Shown piece by piece: positions 1-7,380 of a stretch of 19,133 nucleotides of DNA. Made by a program: the position numbers and the translations under genes. The notes under the pieces are model-generated. The model did no database searches and had not been told where the DNA came from. It saw nothing but the letters and a program-made list of their open reading frames with translations. Origin of the DNA: an uncultured Collinsella sp. (GTDB taxonomy: Bacteria; Actinomycetota; Coriobacteriia; Coriobacteriales; Coriobacteriaceae); the NCBI GenBank assembly GCA_958346935.1, contig CATVTM010000040.1, forward strand, positions 1-19,133, written 5' to 3'. Positions within the stretch are counted from its first letter, which is position 1. The number at the start of each line of letters is the position of its first letter.

Positions 1-1279
1 CGCGGCTCATCAGGTAGAACACCTTGTCGTCGCCGATGCGGCCGATGGTGGCCTCGTGGCCGATGTCGACGTTCTTGGCGCGGATGTCCATGGCGGGGAT
101 GGTGTCGGAGCGGCTCTGGTCATCGAGCATGAGCGACTGGCAGCTCACGGTTGCCTTGGAACCCTCTGCCTTGGGCGTGGCCACGATGGAGCTGCGGAAG
201 GTCTGGATACCGCCGCTCTTGGAGATACCTTTGGTCTCGACGGTTGCCGAGGTCTCGGGCGCGTTGAGCACGACCTTGCAGCCGGTGTCGAGGTTCTGGC
301 CGGCGCCGGCAAAGGTAATGCCGGTAAAGCTCGAGCGGGCGCGACGGCCGTTGAGCACGCTCATGGGGTAGAGGTAGCCCACGTGGCTGCCGAAGGAGCC
401 ACTGATCCACTCGATGTCGCCGTCCTCGTCTACGCGCGCACGTTTGGTGTTGAGGTTGTACATGTTTTTGGACCAGTTTTCGATGGTCGAGTAGCGCAGG
501 TGCGCACGCTTGCCCACAAAGAGCTCGACGGCGCCGGCGTGGAGGTTGGCAACGTTGTACTTGGGCGCGGAGCAACCCTCGATAAAGTGCAGGTTGGCGT
601 CGTCCTCGACGATGATGAGCGTGTGCTCAAACTGGCCGGCGCCCTTGGCGTTAAGGCGGAAGTAGCTCTGCAGCGGGAAGTCCAACTTGGTGCCCTTGGG
701 CACGTAGACAAACGAGCCGCCCGACCACACGGCACCGTGCAGGGCCGCAAACTTGTGGTCGGTGGGCGGGATGAGCGTCATAAACTTTTCGTGGATGAGC
801 GGCTCCCACTGCGGATCGTGCAGGGCCTCCTCGATGCCGGAGTAGACGATGCCCATCTTGGACGCGGTGTCCTGCATGTTGTGGTAGACGAGTTCGGAGT
901 CGTACTGCGCGCCGACGCCTGCCAGGTAGCTGCGCTCGGCCTCGGGGATGCCCAGGCGCTCAAAGGTGTTCTTAATGTCGTCGGGCACCGACTCCCAGTC
1001 GTGCTTTTGGTCGGTGTTGGGCTTGACGTAGGTGACGATGTTGTCCATGTCCAGACCCTCGATGGAGGGGCCCCACGTCGGATTGGGGAAGCGGTTGAAG
1101 ATCTCGAGGGATTTTAAGCGCAGGTCGAGCATCCACTGCGGCTCGTCCTTTTTGGCGCTGATCTCGCGCACGATGTCGGGCGTGATGCCGGCGTCGAGGC
1201 GCTCGAATCCCTCCTCGCCATAGGTGAAGTCGTAGAGGCTGCGGTCGATGTCCGCGACCTCGGTGCGGTTCTTGGTCAT
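1..1279 (-). CDS. sufB: Fe-S cluster assembly scaffold SufB (3' end outside window)
   Basis: SufB is the scaffold subunit of the cytosolic SufBCD complex, on which Fe-S clusters are built. Reading the minus strand from the ATG at 1279 gives about 426 residues with no stop before the window edge; family members are usually near 470, so only the C-terminus is missing. The N-terminus begins MTKNRTEVADIDRSLYDF. The body carries segments I recognise from SufB, such as GAVWSGGSFVYVPKG, EGCSAPKYNVANLHAG and the C-terminal IGHEATIGRIGDDKVFYLMSR. An AAGGGG ribosome binding site stands before the ATG. The gene starts 12 bp after the sufC stop, so the two are one operon. Identification is secure. A SufD gene is expected further left but cannot be seen. 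Confidence 0.96.
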   Translation of the reverse strand, partial: MTKNRTEVADIDRSLYDFTYGEEGFERLDAGITPDIVREISAKKDEPQWMLDLRLKSLEIFNRFPNPTWGPSIEGLDMDNIVTYVKPNTDQKHDWESVPDDIKNTFERLGIPEAERSYLAGVGAQYDSELVYHNMQDTASKMGIVYSGIEEALHDPQWEPLIHEKFMTLIPPTDHKFAALHGAVWSGGSFVYVPKGTKLDFPLQSYFRLNAKGAGQFEHTLIIVEDDANLHFIEGCSAPKYNVANLHAGAVELFVGKRAHLRYSTIENWSKNMYNLNTKRARVDEDGDIEWISGSFGSHVGYLYPMSVLNGRRARSSFTGITFAGAGQNLDTGCKVVLNAPETSATVETKGISKSGGIQTFRSSIVATPKAEGSKATVSCQSLMLDDQSRSDTIPAMDIRAKNVDIGHEATIGRIGDDKVFYLMSR

Positions 1280-1291
1280 TGCGTCGCCCCT

Positions 1292-2092
1292 TTACGCCTG
1301 CTGCTCGGCAGCGGCGGCCTCGGCCTGGGCGCGCTGCTCGGCGGCCTCGCGCTCGAAGGTCTCAAAGCCGTTCTTGTCGATCCAGGGGATGAGCGAGGCG
1401 TCGTCCTCGCGCACGATGTGGCCCTTGACCATAACGTGGACGCGGTCGACATCCAGGTGCTCCAAGATGCGCGTGTTGTGCGTGATGATGAGCATGGAGC
1501 CGTCGCAGCTCTTGCGGTAGGCATCCATGCCGTGGCTGACGGTGGAAAGCGCGTCGACGTCCAGGCCCGAGTCGGTCTCATCCAGGATGGCGAGCTTGGG
1601 CTGCAGCAGCAGAAGCTGGAGCATCTCGACCTTCTTCTTCTCGCCGCCCGAGAAGCCCACGCCCAGCTCGCGGTTGAGGTAGGCGGTATCCATGTTGAGC
1701 TCGGCCGCGAGCTCCTTCACGCGGCGGCGGAACTCCTTGCCCTTCATCTCCAGGCCGGGGCGGCCGGCGATGCTGGCGCGCAAAAAGCTCGACAGCGGCA
1801 CGCCCGGGATCTCGACCGGAGCCTGGAAGCTCAGGAACAGGCCGGCGCGCGAGCGCTTGTCGGTGGTGAGCTCGGTGATGTCCTGGTCGTCAAAGACGAT
1901 GCGGCCGTCGTTGACGGTATAGACGGGGTCGCCCATGACCAGGTGGCCGAGGGTGGACTTGCCGGCGCCGTTGGGGCCCATCAGCACGTGGGTCTCGCCG
2001 GCGGCGACGTTGAGGTTGACGTTGTGGAGGATGGTCTTCTCGTCCACGGAGGCGGTTAGACCTTCGATGGAAAGCAGCGGATTTGCGCTCAT
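1292..2092 (-). CDS. sufC: Fe-S cluster assembly ATPase SufC
   Basis: SufC is the ABC-type ATPase that drives the SufB-SufD scaffold; it is cytosolic and not a transporter. I chose the ATG at 2092 (MSANPLLSIEGL, 266 residues) because a GAGAGGGA ribosome binding site precedes it. An upstream ATG at 2122 would add ten residues but has no good site. Visible motifs are Walker A GPNGAGKST (39-47), Q-loop Gln90, the SufC-type signature FSGGEKKKVEM (147-157), Walker B LAILDE (167-172) followed by TDSGLD, and the H-loop His205 in IITHNTR. The C-terminus ends in an Ala/Glu/Gln-rich tail, probably a flexible helix. sufB follows 12 bp downstream. Length and motifs are normal for the family. Confidence 0.97.
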   Translation of the reverse strand: MSANPLLSIEGLTASVDEKTILHNVNLNVAAGETHVLMGPNGAGKSTLGHLVMGDPVYTVNDGRIVFDDQDITELTTDKRSRAGLFLSFQAPVEIPGVPLSSFLRASIAGRPGLEMKGKEFRRRVKELAAELNMDTAYLNRELGVGFSGGEKKKVEMLQLLLLQPKLAILDETDSGLDVDALSTVSHGMDAYRKSCDGSMLIITHNTRILEHLDVDRVHVMVKGHIVREDDASLIPWIDKNGFETFEREAAEQRAQAEAAAAEQQA

Positions 2093-2156
2093 GCTGTCCC
2101 TCTCTATGTATGGTGTACTCATAGGTGTACTAAACCCTAGGAATCTTCTCGGAATA

Positions 2157-2184
2157 AAGTTACTATGGGTTCGGCGTTAGTCAA
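2157..2184 (-). promoter_or_regulatory. Candidate suf operon promoter
   Basis: On the minus strand TTGACT (2184-2179) matches a sigma-A -35 box in five of six positions. A weak -10 box, TAACTT (2162-2157), follows after a 16-bp spacer. Transcription would start near 2150, about 58 bp before the sufC ATG. The -10 match is poor, so the promoter may need an activator or the true start may be elsewhere. Confidence 0.35.
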
Positions 2185-2222
2185 GGGAAAACCCGACTAA
2201 TCCACTCGACTTTTCAAATTCT

Positions 2223-2251
2223 GGGACATAATAACCTGTTGTGTTTGTCCC
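2223..2251. promoter_or_regulatory. Operator-like dyad 1 upstream of the Rrf2 gene
   Basis: Outer arms gggaca (2223-2228) and tgtccc (2246-2251) form a perfect 6-bp inverted repeat with a 17-bp interior. The interior keeps half of a second nested dyad, aacc-t-g.t., centred on 2237. A CATAAT sequence (2227-2232), the best -10 candidate for the regulator, lies within this site, so binding here would block the promoter. Same layout as the site at 2267-2295, centre 44 bp away. Probable binding site of the adjacent Rrf2 protein (inference). Confidence 0.6.
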
Positions 2252-2266
2252 ACTTACTTAAGAAAT

Positions 2267-2295
2267 GGGACAAACAAACCTGGTTATGTTGTCCC
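2267..2295. promoter_or_regulatory. Operator-like dyad 2 upstream of the Rrf2 gene
   Basis: Nested dyad gggaca-N4-aacc-t-ggtt-N4-tgtccc: outer arms 2267-2272 and 2290-2295, inner arms aacc/ggtt around the central t at 2281. Both levels are perfect. It lies 21 bp before the Rrf2 start codon, and its centre is 44 bp (about four helical turns) from that of dyad 1. This suits cooperative binding of two dimers on one face of the DNA. Confidence 0.65.
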
Positions 2296-2316
2296 GGATG
2301 CGATGGGAGGGTAGGT

Positions 2317-2748
2317 ATGCTCATTTCTTCTAAGGGCCGCTATGCCCTCCGGCTGATGATCTATATCGCAGCGCTTGGTGACGTCGAGGGCAAGATTGCC
2401 CTGCGCGAGGTCGCCGACCGTGAGCACATCTCGCAGAAGTATCTGGAGCAGCTGGTCCGTCCGCTCATGAAGGCGGGCCTGCTTAAGAGCGTGCGTGGCA
2501 AGGGCGGCGGCTACATGATGGCCAAGGATTCCGCCGAGGTGCGTGCCGGCGACATCCTGCGTGCCGTTGAGGGCAGCACGGCTCCGGTGGCGTGCGATGG
2601 CATCGACAACAGCTGCACTCGCAGCGATCTTTGCTCGACCGTCAAGTTCTGGCGCGGCCTGGACGACGTGATCGAAAAGTACGTCGACGGCGTGACGTTG
2701 GCCGACCTGGCCGCCGTCCCCGAAATCAACTTTGACATTAAGCTGTAG
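2317..2748 (+). CDS. Rrf2-family transcriptional regulator, probable Fe-S sensor
   Basis: This DNA-binding regulator is the likely controller of the divergent suf genes and of itself. I chose the ATG at 2317 (MLISSKGRYALRLMIYIA, the classic Rrf2 opening) because GGGAGGG stands just before it; a start at 2239 would put coding sequence over the operators. The protein has 143 residues, normal for the family. The winged helix covers about residues 1-70, with the recognition region EHISQKYLEQL and the wing RGKGGGYMMA. Cys93, Cys100 and Cys106 sit where IscR-type proteins hold a [2Fe-2S] cluster, though the first spacing is six residues rather than five. Two dyads lie upstream. The nucleotidyltransferase gene begins 8 bp after the stop, so the two are probably cotranscribed. 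Confidence 0.9.
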   Translation: MLISSKGRYALRLMIYIAALGDVEGKIALREVADREHISQKYLEQLVRPLMKAGLLKSVRGKGGGYMMAKDSAEVRAGDILRAVEGSTAPVACDGIDNSCTRSDLCSTVKFWRGLDDVIEKYVDGVTLADLAAVPEINFDIKL

Positions 2749-2756
2749 GGGTGCAA

Positions 2757-3044
2757 ATGGCATCTCTCGACAAGGTGTATAAGCAAATTGAAGTTTTTGC
2801 TCGGGAGTGTGACGCCGAGAAGGTTGTGCTGTTTGGCTCCCGCGCTCGAGGTGACAACTTGCCTAAGAGCGATATTGACATCGCAGTAGCAGGTTGCCGG
2901 GATTTCGGCCGGTTGTCATATTTGATCGAGGAGCGTCTTGATACTCTTTTAGATGTAGATGTCGTCAATCTCGATGAGCCCTTATCGCAGCAATTGCTCG
3001 ATGAAATTGCCAGGGATGGTGTGATTCTGTATGAAAAAATATGA
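2757..3044 (+). CDS. MntA-like minimal nucleotidyltransferase (antitoxin)
   Basis: Small DNA-polymerase-beta-type nucleotidyltransferase of 95 residues. The active-site signature GSx10DxD is complete: Gly27-Ser28 and Asp39/Asp41, in FGSRARGD...SDIDIAV, with another acidic stretch LLDVDVVNLDE further on that could supply the third acid. In characterised MntA-HepT pairs the MntA enzyme adds AMP units to a tyrosine of the HEPN partner and so neutralises it. That role is inferred here. The ATG at 2757 is preferred over the GTG at 2751 because AGGGG lies at a suitable distance before it. The 3' end overlaps the partner gene by 14 bp. It follows the Rrf2 gene closely and uses more A/T-ending codons than that gene. 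Confidence 0.88.
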   Translation: MASLDKVYKQIEVFARECDAEKVVLFGSRARGDNLPKSDIDIAVAGCRDFGRLSYLIEERLDTLLDVDVVNLDEPLSQQLLDEIARDGVILYEKI

Positions 3045-3450
3045 GAACTCTGCCAGCGCCTTGGCGAATCTTGAGGATGCGCCCAATCAGGATCTCAACA
3101 ATGATTTTGTTCAGAGTGGATTGATTAATAAGTTCAATCTTCAATTTGAACTGAGCTGGAAGCTCCTTAAGCGTCTGCTCGAGTATGAAGGCGCCACGCT
3201 TGCCGCGTCGGGGTCTCCTCGTGCCATCTTGAAGGAGTCGTACCGATTCTACGACTTTATTGATGAGGCGGCCTGGCTAGATATGCTCAGAGACCGCAAT
3301 ACGAACGTCCATATCTACGACAACAAGCTCGCTCAAGACTTGATTCAGCGCATCTTGAACGTCTATATCCCCGCTTTCTGTCAGTTGAGGGACGGGCTGA
3401 TGGAGCGATACGGCGAGCTTCTGATGGCGCCCGACGACCAGTTTGTTTAA
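3031..3450 (+). CDS. HepT/HI0074-like HEPN-fold partner of the nucleotidyltransferase (putative RNase toxin)
   Basis: A 139-residue, mostly helical protein of the nucleotidyltransferase-substrate-binding type (HI0074-like four-helix bundle, related to HEPN). It contains NKFNLQFELSWKLLK (residues 33-47), typical of this family. It also has the full Rx4HxY motif: Arg89, His94 and Tyr96 in RNTNVHIYD. In the related HepT family the Arg/His pair is the RNase active site and the Tyr is the residue modified by the partner. The ATG at 3031 lies inside the upstream gene with no strong ribosome binding site, which points to translational coupling. It is likely a chromosomal toxin-antitoxin or anti-phage pair with the gene at 2757. 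Whether it is an active RNase cannot be read from sequence. Confidence 0.85.
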   Translation: MKKYENSASALANLEDAPNQDLNNDFVQSGLINKFNLQFELSWKLLKRLLEYEGATLAASGSPRAILKESYRFYDFIDEAAWLDMLRDRNTNVHIYDNKLAQDLIQRILNVYIPAFCQLRDGLMERYGELLMAPDDQFV

Positions 3451-3492
3451 TTCCTTAAGATTTCGCGGAGGGTTGTTGCCGTTTACCGAGGG

Positions 3493-3508
3493 GTTGTTGT
3501 GCAACAAC
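3493..3508. repeat. Short palindrome before the anchored-protein gene
   Basis: gttgttg-tg-caacaac: 7-bp perfect arms around two central bases. There is no T-run after it, so it is more likely an operator or mRNA stem than a terminator. The 10-bp core gttgtgcaac recurs at 5425-5434, on the other side of the 3579-5357 gene. Between the HEPN gene and 3579 nothing else convincing was seen. Confidence 0.4.
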
Positions 3509-3578
3509 GGGCGAGCTGCAATACTTATTTCTATCTTTGCAAACTGCACTTTAACTATACCAATGCAGGGAGGATCTT

Positions 3579-5357
3579 ATGCAGCCCAAGCATTCCGCGA
3601 TTGTCGCGGGCCTGACGCTGGCGCTTTCGTTTGGCGCCATTTCCGCGCCGGCACCCGCTGCTGCCGAGGAGCCCACGCCGGGCGTTGCCTCGGATGCCAC
3701 CGATATCGATAAGGGTCTCTACACCCAGCAGTCCTTCTCGGGCGTACTGAGGTCGGTCCAGGGCGTTTCGTTTGTCAACGTGACTCCCGAGATGAAGTAC
3801 TTTACCAAGTACGAGAGCCATGGCAACTACAACCAGGGCTTTTCGTACGGTGACGGCTATAACGCGCTGGGTTATTACCAGTTCGACCGTCGTTGGTCGC
3901 TCATTCCGTTTATGAAGCAGGCCTACAACTACAACCCCGAAAAATACAGCATGCTCAAGGATGCGATTGATCGCGGCAGCGAGATTTCCAACACGAGTAA
4001 TGTCATGTACGAGAACGGCCAGCTCACCGAGCTGGGCCATATCGCGCAGGATGCCTTCCAAGGTGCGTACAACACCGATCCTGTTGAGTTCTCAGCACTT
4101 CAAGATGCGTATGCGTACAACTCGTACTATGCGGTGACCGAGGCGTGGCTCAAGAGCGGCCTGGGTATTGATATTTCGGGCCGCGCCGATTGCGTCAAGG
4201 GCATGGTGTGGAGCATTACCAACATGTGCGGCACCGGTGGCTGCAGGGACTTTTTCCGCTGGGCGAATCTTTCCAATGATATGTCCGACCGCGAGTTTGT
4301 GACGGCGCTTTCCTACAGCGTGGTCAATAACGTGGCGACCAAGTATTCGAGCCAGCCCCAGTATCATGAGGGCTGGAAGAATCGTTATAAGAATGAGCTG
4401 AAGGACTGCTTGGCTTATATCGCCGAGGACGAGGCAGCCGCTGCGACGCCCGTGCAGCCCGAGCCCACACCGGCGCCCTCGCCGACACCTGATTCGAATG
4501 ACGACTCGAGTGACGATCCCAACGATGACAGGATGGATACGCCCTCGACCGATGCTGACGGTAATGGCTCGGCTGGTGGCACTACCAACGACGGCTCTAC
4601 CTCGAACGGCTCCAATTCGAACGGCTCTGCTGCGGGCGATTCGTCTTCAAGCTCTGCCGGCAATACGGACAGCGACGCTTCTGGTTCGACCGGCGCTGGT
4701 TCCTCTGACTCTTCCACTGGCTCGAGCGATTCTTCCGCCGATACTGGTTCTAGCAATGACTCTAACACTGGCGCTGCTTCTGATTCCGATGCTTCCAAGG
4801 ACGACTCGAATAAGGCGCCGGACGCTCCCGTTGCTTCGCCGGACAAGAAGCCTTCTTTCTCCGTGCAGCTTGGTTCTACGCTGGGCTCTTCGCTGATGGC
4901 TGGTGTCAATAACGGCTCGACTCAGAACAAGGACAACTCTGATCAGGTTTCCACGGAAAAGACCGAGGCCGCAAAGGGCGACTCCAAGGACAAGGCTTCC
5001 GAGAAGACCAAATCCGATAAGGGTTCTAGCTCTGAGGCGAAGGACGACAAATCCGCTCAGAAGAAGGACGAGAGCAAGACCGAGGGCGAAAAGAAACAGT
5101 CCGAAGACGACGACAAGAGCGGTGCTGACAACCAAGTCCAGGAGCAAAATGACTCCAAAACGGTTACCACTACAACCACCACGACCACCACAACCAAGTC
5201 ATCTGGCGGCAACATGCCCAAGACGGGCGACTTGATCGTGATGGCGAGCCTTGCCAGCGCGAGCTTGGCCACGCTGGGCGCTACGTCTATCGTAAGTGGT
5301 AAGCATAAGCTCGATCAGCAGAAGAAGGCTTCTGGGGAGGACGACTCGGGGGAGTAG
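3579..5357 (+). CDS. Secreted sortase-anchored protein with putative lysozyme-like N-domain
   Basis: A 592-residue surface protein. Residues 1-29 form a signal peptide (short basic start, hydrophobic core, AAA cleavage region). Residues about 60-285 are a globular domain with KYESHGNY (77-84, candidate catalytic Glu79), GYNALGYYQFD (93-103) and four cysteines. The ES.G...GYYQF pattern resembles lysozyme/transglycosylase-fold enzymes, but that is inference. Residues about 288-525 are a low-complexity linker rich in Ser, Asp, Asn and Gly, then Lys/Asp/Glu. A threonine run (about 530-540) leads to MPKTG (546-550), a hydrophobic helix and a basic then acidic tail: an LPXTG-type wall-sorting signal with Met in place of Leu. 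A GGGAGG site precedes the ATG. No sortase gene is in the window. A strong terminator follows, so this is probably a single-gene unit. Confidence 0.85.
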   Translation: MQPKHSAIVAGLTLALSFGAISAPAPAAAEEPTPGVASDATDIDKGLYTQQSFSGVLRSVQGVSFVNVTPEMKYFTKYESHGNYNQGFSYGDGYNALGYYQFDRRWSLIPFMKQAYNYNPEKYSMLKDAIDRGSEISNTSNVMYENGQLTELGHIAQDAFQGAYNTDPVEFSALQDAYAYNSYYAVTEAWLKSGLGIDISGRADCVKGMVWSITNMCGTGGCRDFFRWANLSNDMSDREFVTALSYSVVNNVATKYSSQPQYHEGWKNRYKNELKDCLAYIAEDEAAAATPVQPEPTPAPSPTPDSNDDSSDDPNDDRMDTPSTDADGNGSAGGTTNDGSTSNGSNSNGSAAGDSSSSSAGNTDSDASGSTGAGSSDSSTGSSDSSADTGSSNDSNTGAASDSDASKDDSNKAPDAPVASPDKKPSFSVQLGSTLGSSLMAGVNNGSTQNKDNSDQVSTEKTEAAKGDSKDKASEKTKSDKGSSSEAKDDKSAQKKDESKTEGEKKQSEDDDKSGADNQVQEQNDSKTVTTTTTTTTTTKSSGGNMPKTGDLIVMASLASASLATLGATSIVSGKHKLDQQKKASGEDDSGE

Positions 5358-5389
5358 GCTCTCAGTTGCTGGATAACTAAATAGTCGGG

Positions 5390-5424
5390 ACGGGGTCCGG
5401 TGCGAATGCATCGGGCCCCGTTTT
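5390..5424 (+). terminator. Rho-independent terminator
   Basis: acggggtccggtgc (5390-5403) pairs with gcatcgggccccgt (5408-5421) around a gaat loop. The 14-position G/C-rich stem has two non-Watson-Crick positions, and four T follow. It closes the transcript of the anchored surface protein. Confidence 0.9.
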
Positions 5425-5559
5425 GTTGTGCAACGATTAGTTATGCCCCCTCACACCTCTTGTTGCTACCGTTGCCCGATATGTTCGCGCGGCGTCGTCG
5501 GTACGCGCGAGGCGGTCATTACAATTGGCATCGTGCAGCGATTTAGGGGGAACGTTTTG

Positions 5560-7356
5560 GTGTCTGAACAGGCAAATGTTGATTGTGCTGCTGGCTTTGG
5601 CGTGCGCTTGATCGGCTGTGCCGACGATGCGGCTTTGCCCATTGGCACGCACGACTATGCGGAGGCTCTTGGTTGCTGCACGCTGGTCGACAAGACCATG
5701 TTTATTGCCGATGTGTTGGACTGCGACGCGTCCGTTGTGGTGTGCTGTCGACCCGAGGGTTTTGGCAAGAGCATGAACTTGTCGATGCTCAGGGCTTTTC
5801 TGGAGCGTCCAGCGGTCGGTCGCACCGGTCGGATCTCGTTTGCCGATGCTCAGATTTGGGATGCGGACGGCGGGCGCTATCGGGATGAGTACGCTTGCTA
5901 TCCGGTGATATCGCTGGACTTTTCTGGCGCTGCGAGGCGTGGCCCCGCTGTTGCCGGCGTCGTGCGCGATGCCCTTTCGGGCGAGTGCGCTCGCTTGTTG
6001 GCGCTCTTGGAGGCTCCGGATTTAGCTCGAGATAAGGTGCGTCACGTCGAACGTGTCGCGCGTGGCGTGGCGAGCGCGGACGAGGTTGACTCGGTGCTCG
6101 GTGTGCTCATAGAGCTGCTGGAGATTGCCTACGATGAGCAGGTTGTATTGCTCGTTGATGGGTACGATGGGGCGTGCTCTTGCCGTGCGAGCGCGAGGGA
6201 CGCTTCCGGCGCCGATCCGGCAGATCTATTCGATCGCGTGCTGTTCGACGCCATTGCTGCTGCGCGCGATTCATTGCGGCTGACGTGTTTGATGGGGGAG
6301 TGTCCCGGCCCTGCCGAAGCGGCGCTTTCTTTGCACTGCTGCTCGTATTGTCTGACGACGCCGCTTTCGACCTGGTGTGACCGTTGGTTCGGCTTTTCGG
6401 ATGCCGAGGCCGAGGCTCTGCTGAATCATGCTGGGCGCGAGGAATACCTGGATGATGCGCGTGAATGGCTCGAGGGGTATCGGTTTGGCAGGGCCTATTG
6501 CTCGAGTCCAGAGCGTGTGATTGGGTTTTTGGACCGAGGCTGCACGGCGCCCGTGCGTGCCGATCTGTATGGATATGCCGATTGCCTGAGTAGAGTAGTT
6601 GCCGGGTGGAATCTCGACCGCCTTTCGGTCTTGTTCGATTTGCTCGAGGCCCATGGATGCGTTGAGGTCCCGCTTTGTTTGGGCACTGCAGAGCCAGATG
6701 TCTCGCCTGACGATAGCATGTGGACAGCGCTGTATCTGTCCGGTTTTCTCACGACGGATATGACTGGGGAGCCAGAGCATGGCGATCGCCTCCGTGCTTT
6801 GCGATTGCCCAATAACGAGCTTCGCCAGGCCTTGCGTCTAGTGATTATTGAGTGGTTTGAGTGCGCTGCAGAAGACATTCGAGACGTCGATGCGTTTCGC
6901 GACGGGCTGTGCCATGGGAACGAGGATACCGTGAGGCGGGCGCTAAGCCGCATCTTGGGAGATGCGGGAATCGGTGCGACCGACCCAGATACACCGCTGC
7001 CATATCACCTACTCTTGCAAGGACTCTGCTTTGGATTGCCGGGCTATGCCAATCCTGCCTCGAGGCGAAAGTGTGGCGCGAGTCGCTGGGACATCCAGGT
7101 TTTCCCTACGGGCACTGTGTTCGACGTAGCAGACACGATTGGCATGCTGGACGAGCGCCCGCTTATAACGATCAATATGATGTATGACCCCGATGTGGAT
7201 GCGCTGGGGTTGGAATTGCTGGCCGTGCAGTCGCTACTCGACATAGAGCGCGACGGCATCGACGATATCCGTGTGCCGCGCCCCGGCGTGGGTCGCATGC
7301 GCTGGGGGTTCGGTTTTGATGGACAGCATGTGGCTACGGTGTGCCAGCGGCTTTAA
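5560..7356 (+). CDS. AAA-ATPase-like / PDDEXK_9-type protein with eroded active sites
   Basis: Resembles the two-part family known from PF09820 (AAA-ATPase_like) plus PF08011 (PDDEXK_9), common in anaerobes and of unknown role. From the GTG at 5560 (AGGGGG site 9 bp before) it has 598 residues; an upstream GTG at 5428 would add 44 residues without family similarity. The N-terminus shows PIGTHDYAEAL and LVDKTMFIADVL (42-53), then the P-loop CRPEGFGKSMNLSML (63-77), matching the usual RPRRFGKT. The Walker B region reads VDGYD (199-203) where the family normally has (I/V)DEYD, so the catalytic Glu is lost. The C-terminal nuclease-like domain keeps SRWDI (508-512), but the strand that should carry ExK reads LITINMMYD (535-543). 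It may be a binding or regulatory protein rather than an enzyme. It is rich in Cys. Confidence 0.8.
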   Translation: MSEQANVDCAAGFGVRLIGCADDAALPIGTHDYAEALGCCTLVDKTMFIADVLDCDASVVVCCRPEGFGKSMNLSMLRAFLERPAVGRTGRISFADAQIWDADGGRYRDEYACYPVISLDFSGAARRGPAVAGVVRDALSGECARLLALLEAPDLARDKVRHVERVARGVASADEVDSVLGVLIELLEIAYDEQVVLLVDGYDGACSCRASARDASGADPADLFDRVLFDAIAAARDSLRLTCLMGECPGPAEAALSLHCCSYCLTTPLSTWCDRWFGFSDAEAEALLNHAGREEYLDDAREWLEGYRFGRAYCSSPERVIGFLDRGCTAPVRADLYGYADCLSRVVAGWNLDRLSVLFDLLEAHGCVEVPLCLGTAEPDVSPDDSMWTALYLSGFLTTDMTGEPEHGDRLRALRLPNNELRQALRLVIIEWFECAAEDIRDVDAFRDGLCHGNEDTVRRALSRILGDAGIGATDPDTPLPYHLLLQGLCFGLPGYANPASRRKCGASRWDIQVFPTGTVFDVADTIGMLDERPLITINMMYDPDVDALGLELLAVQSLLDIERDGIDDIRVPRPGVGRMRWGFGFDGQHVATVCQRL

Positions 7357-7380
7357 GCGCCGAGGTGTTTCCGGCTTCCG

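Noticed and set aside
56..1117. Long plus-strand open frame opposite sufB
   Set aside because: It is the antisense shadow of sufB; the Val/Asp/Gly/His-rich product is typical of reversed high-GC coding sequence.
1418..2059. Plus-strand open frame of 213 codons opposite sufC
   Set aside because: Antisense shadow of an unambiguous SufC gene; no ribosome binding site.
4415..4909. Open frames on both strands within the Ser/Asp linker
   Set aside because: Low-complexity repeats keep all frames open; signal peptide and MPKTG signal fix the true frame.
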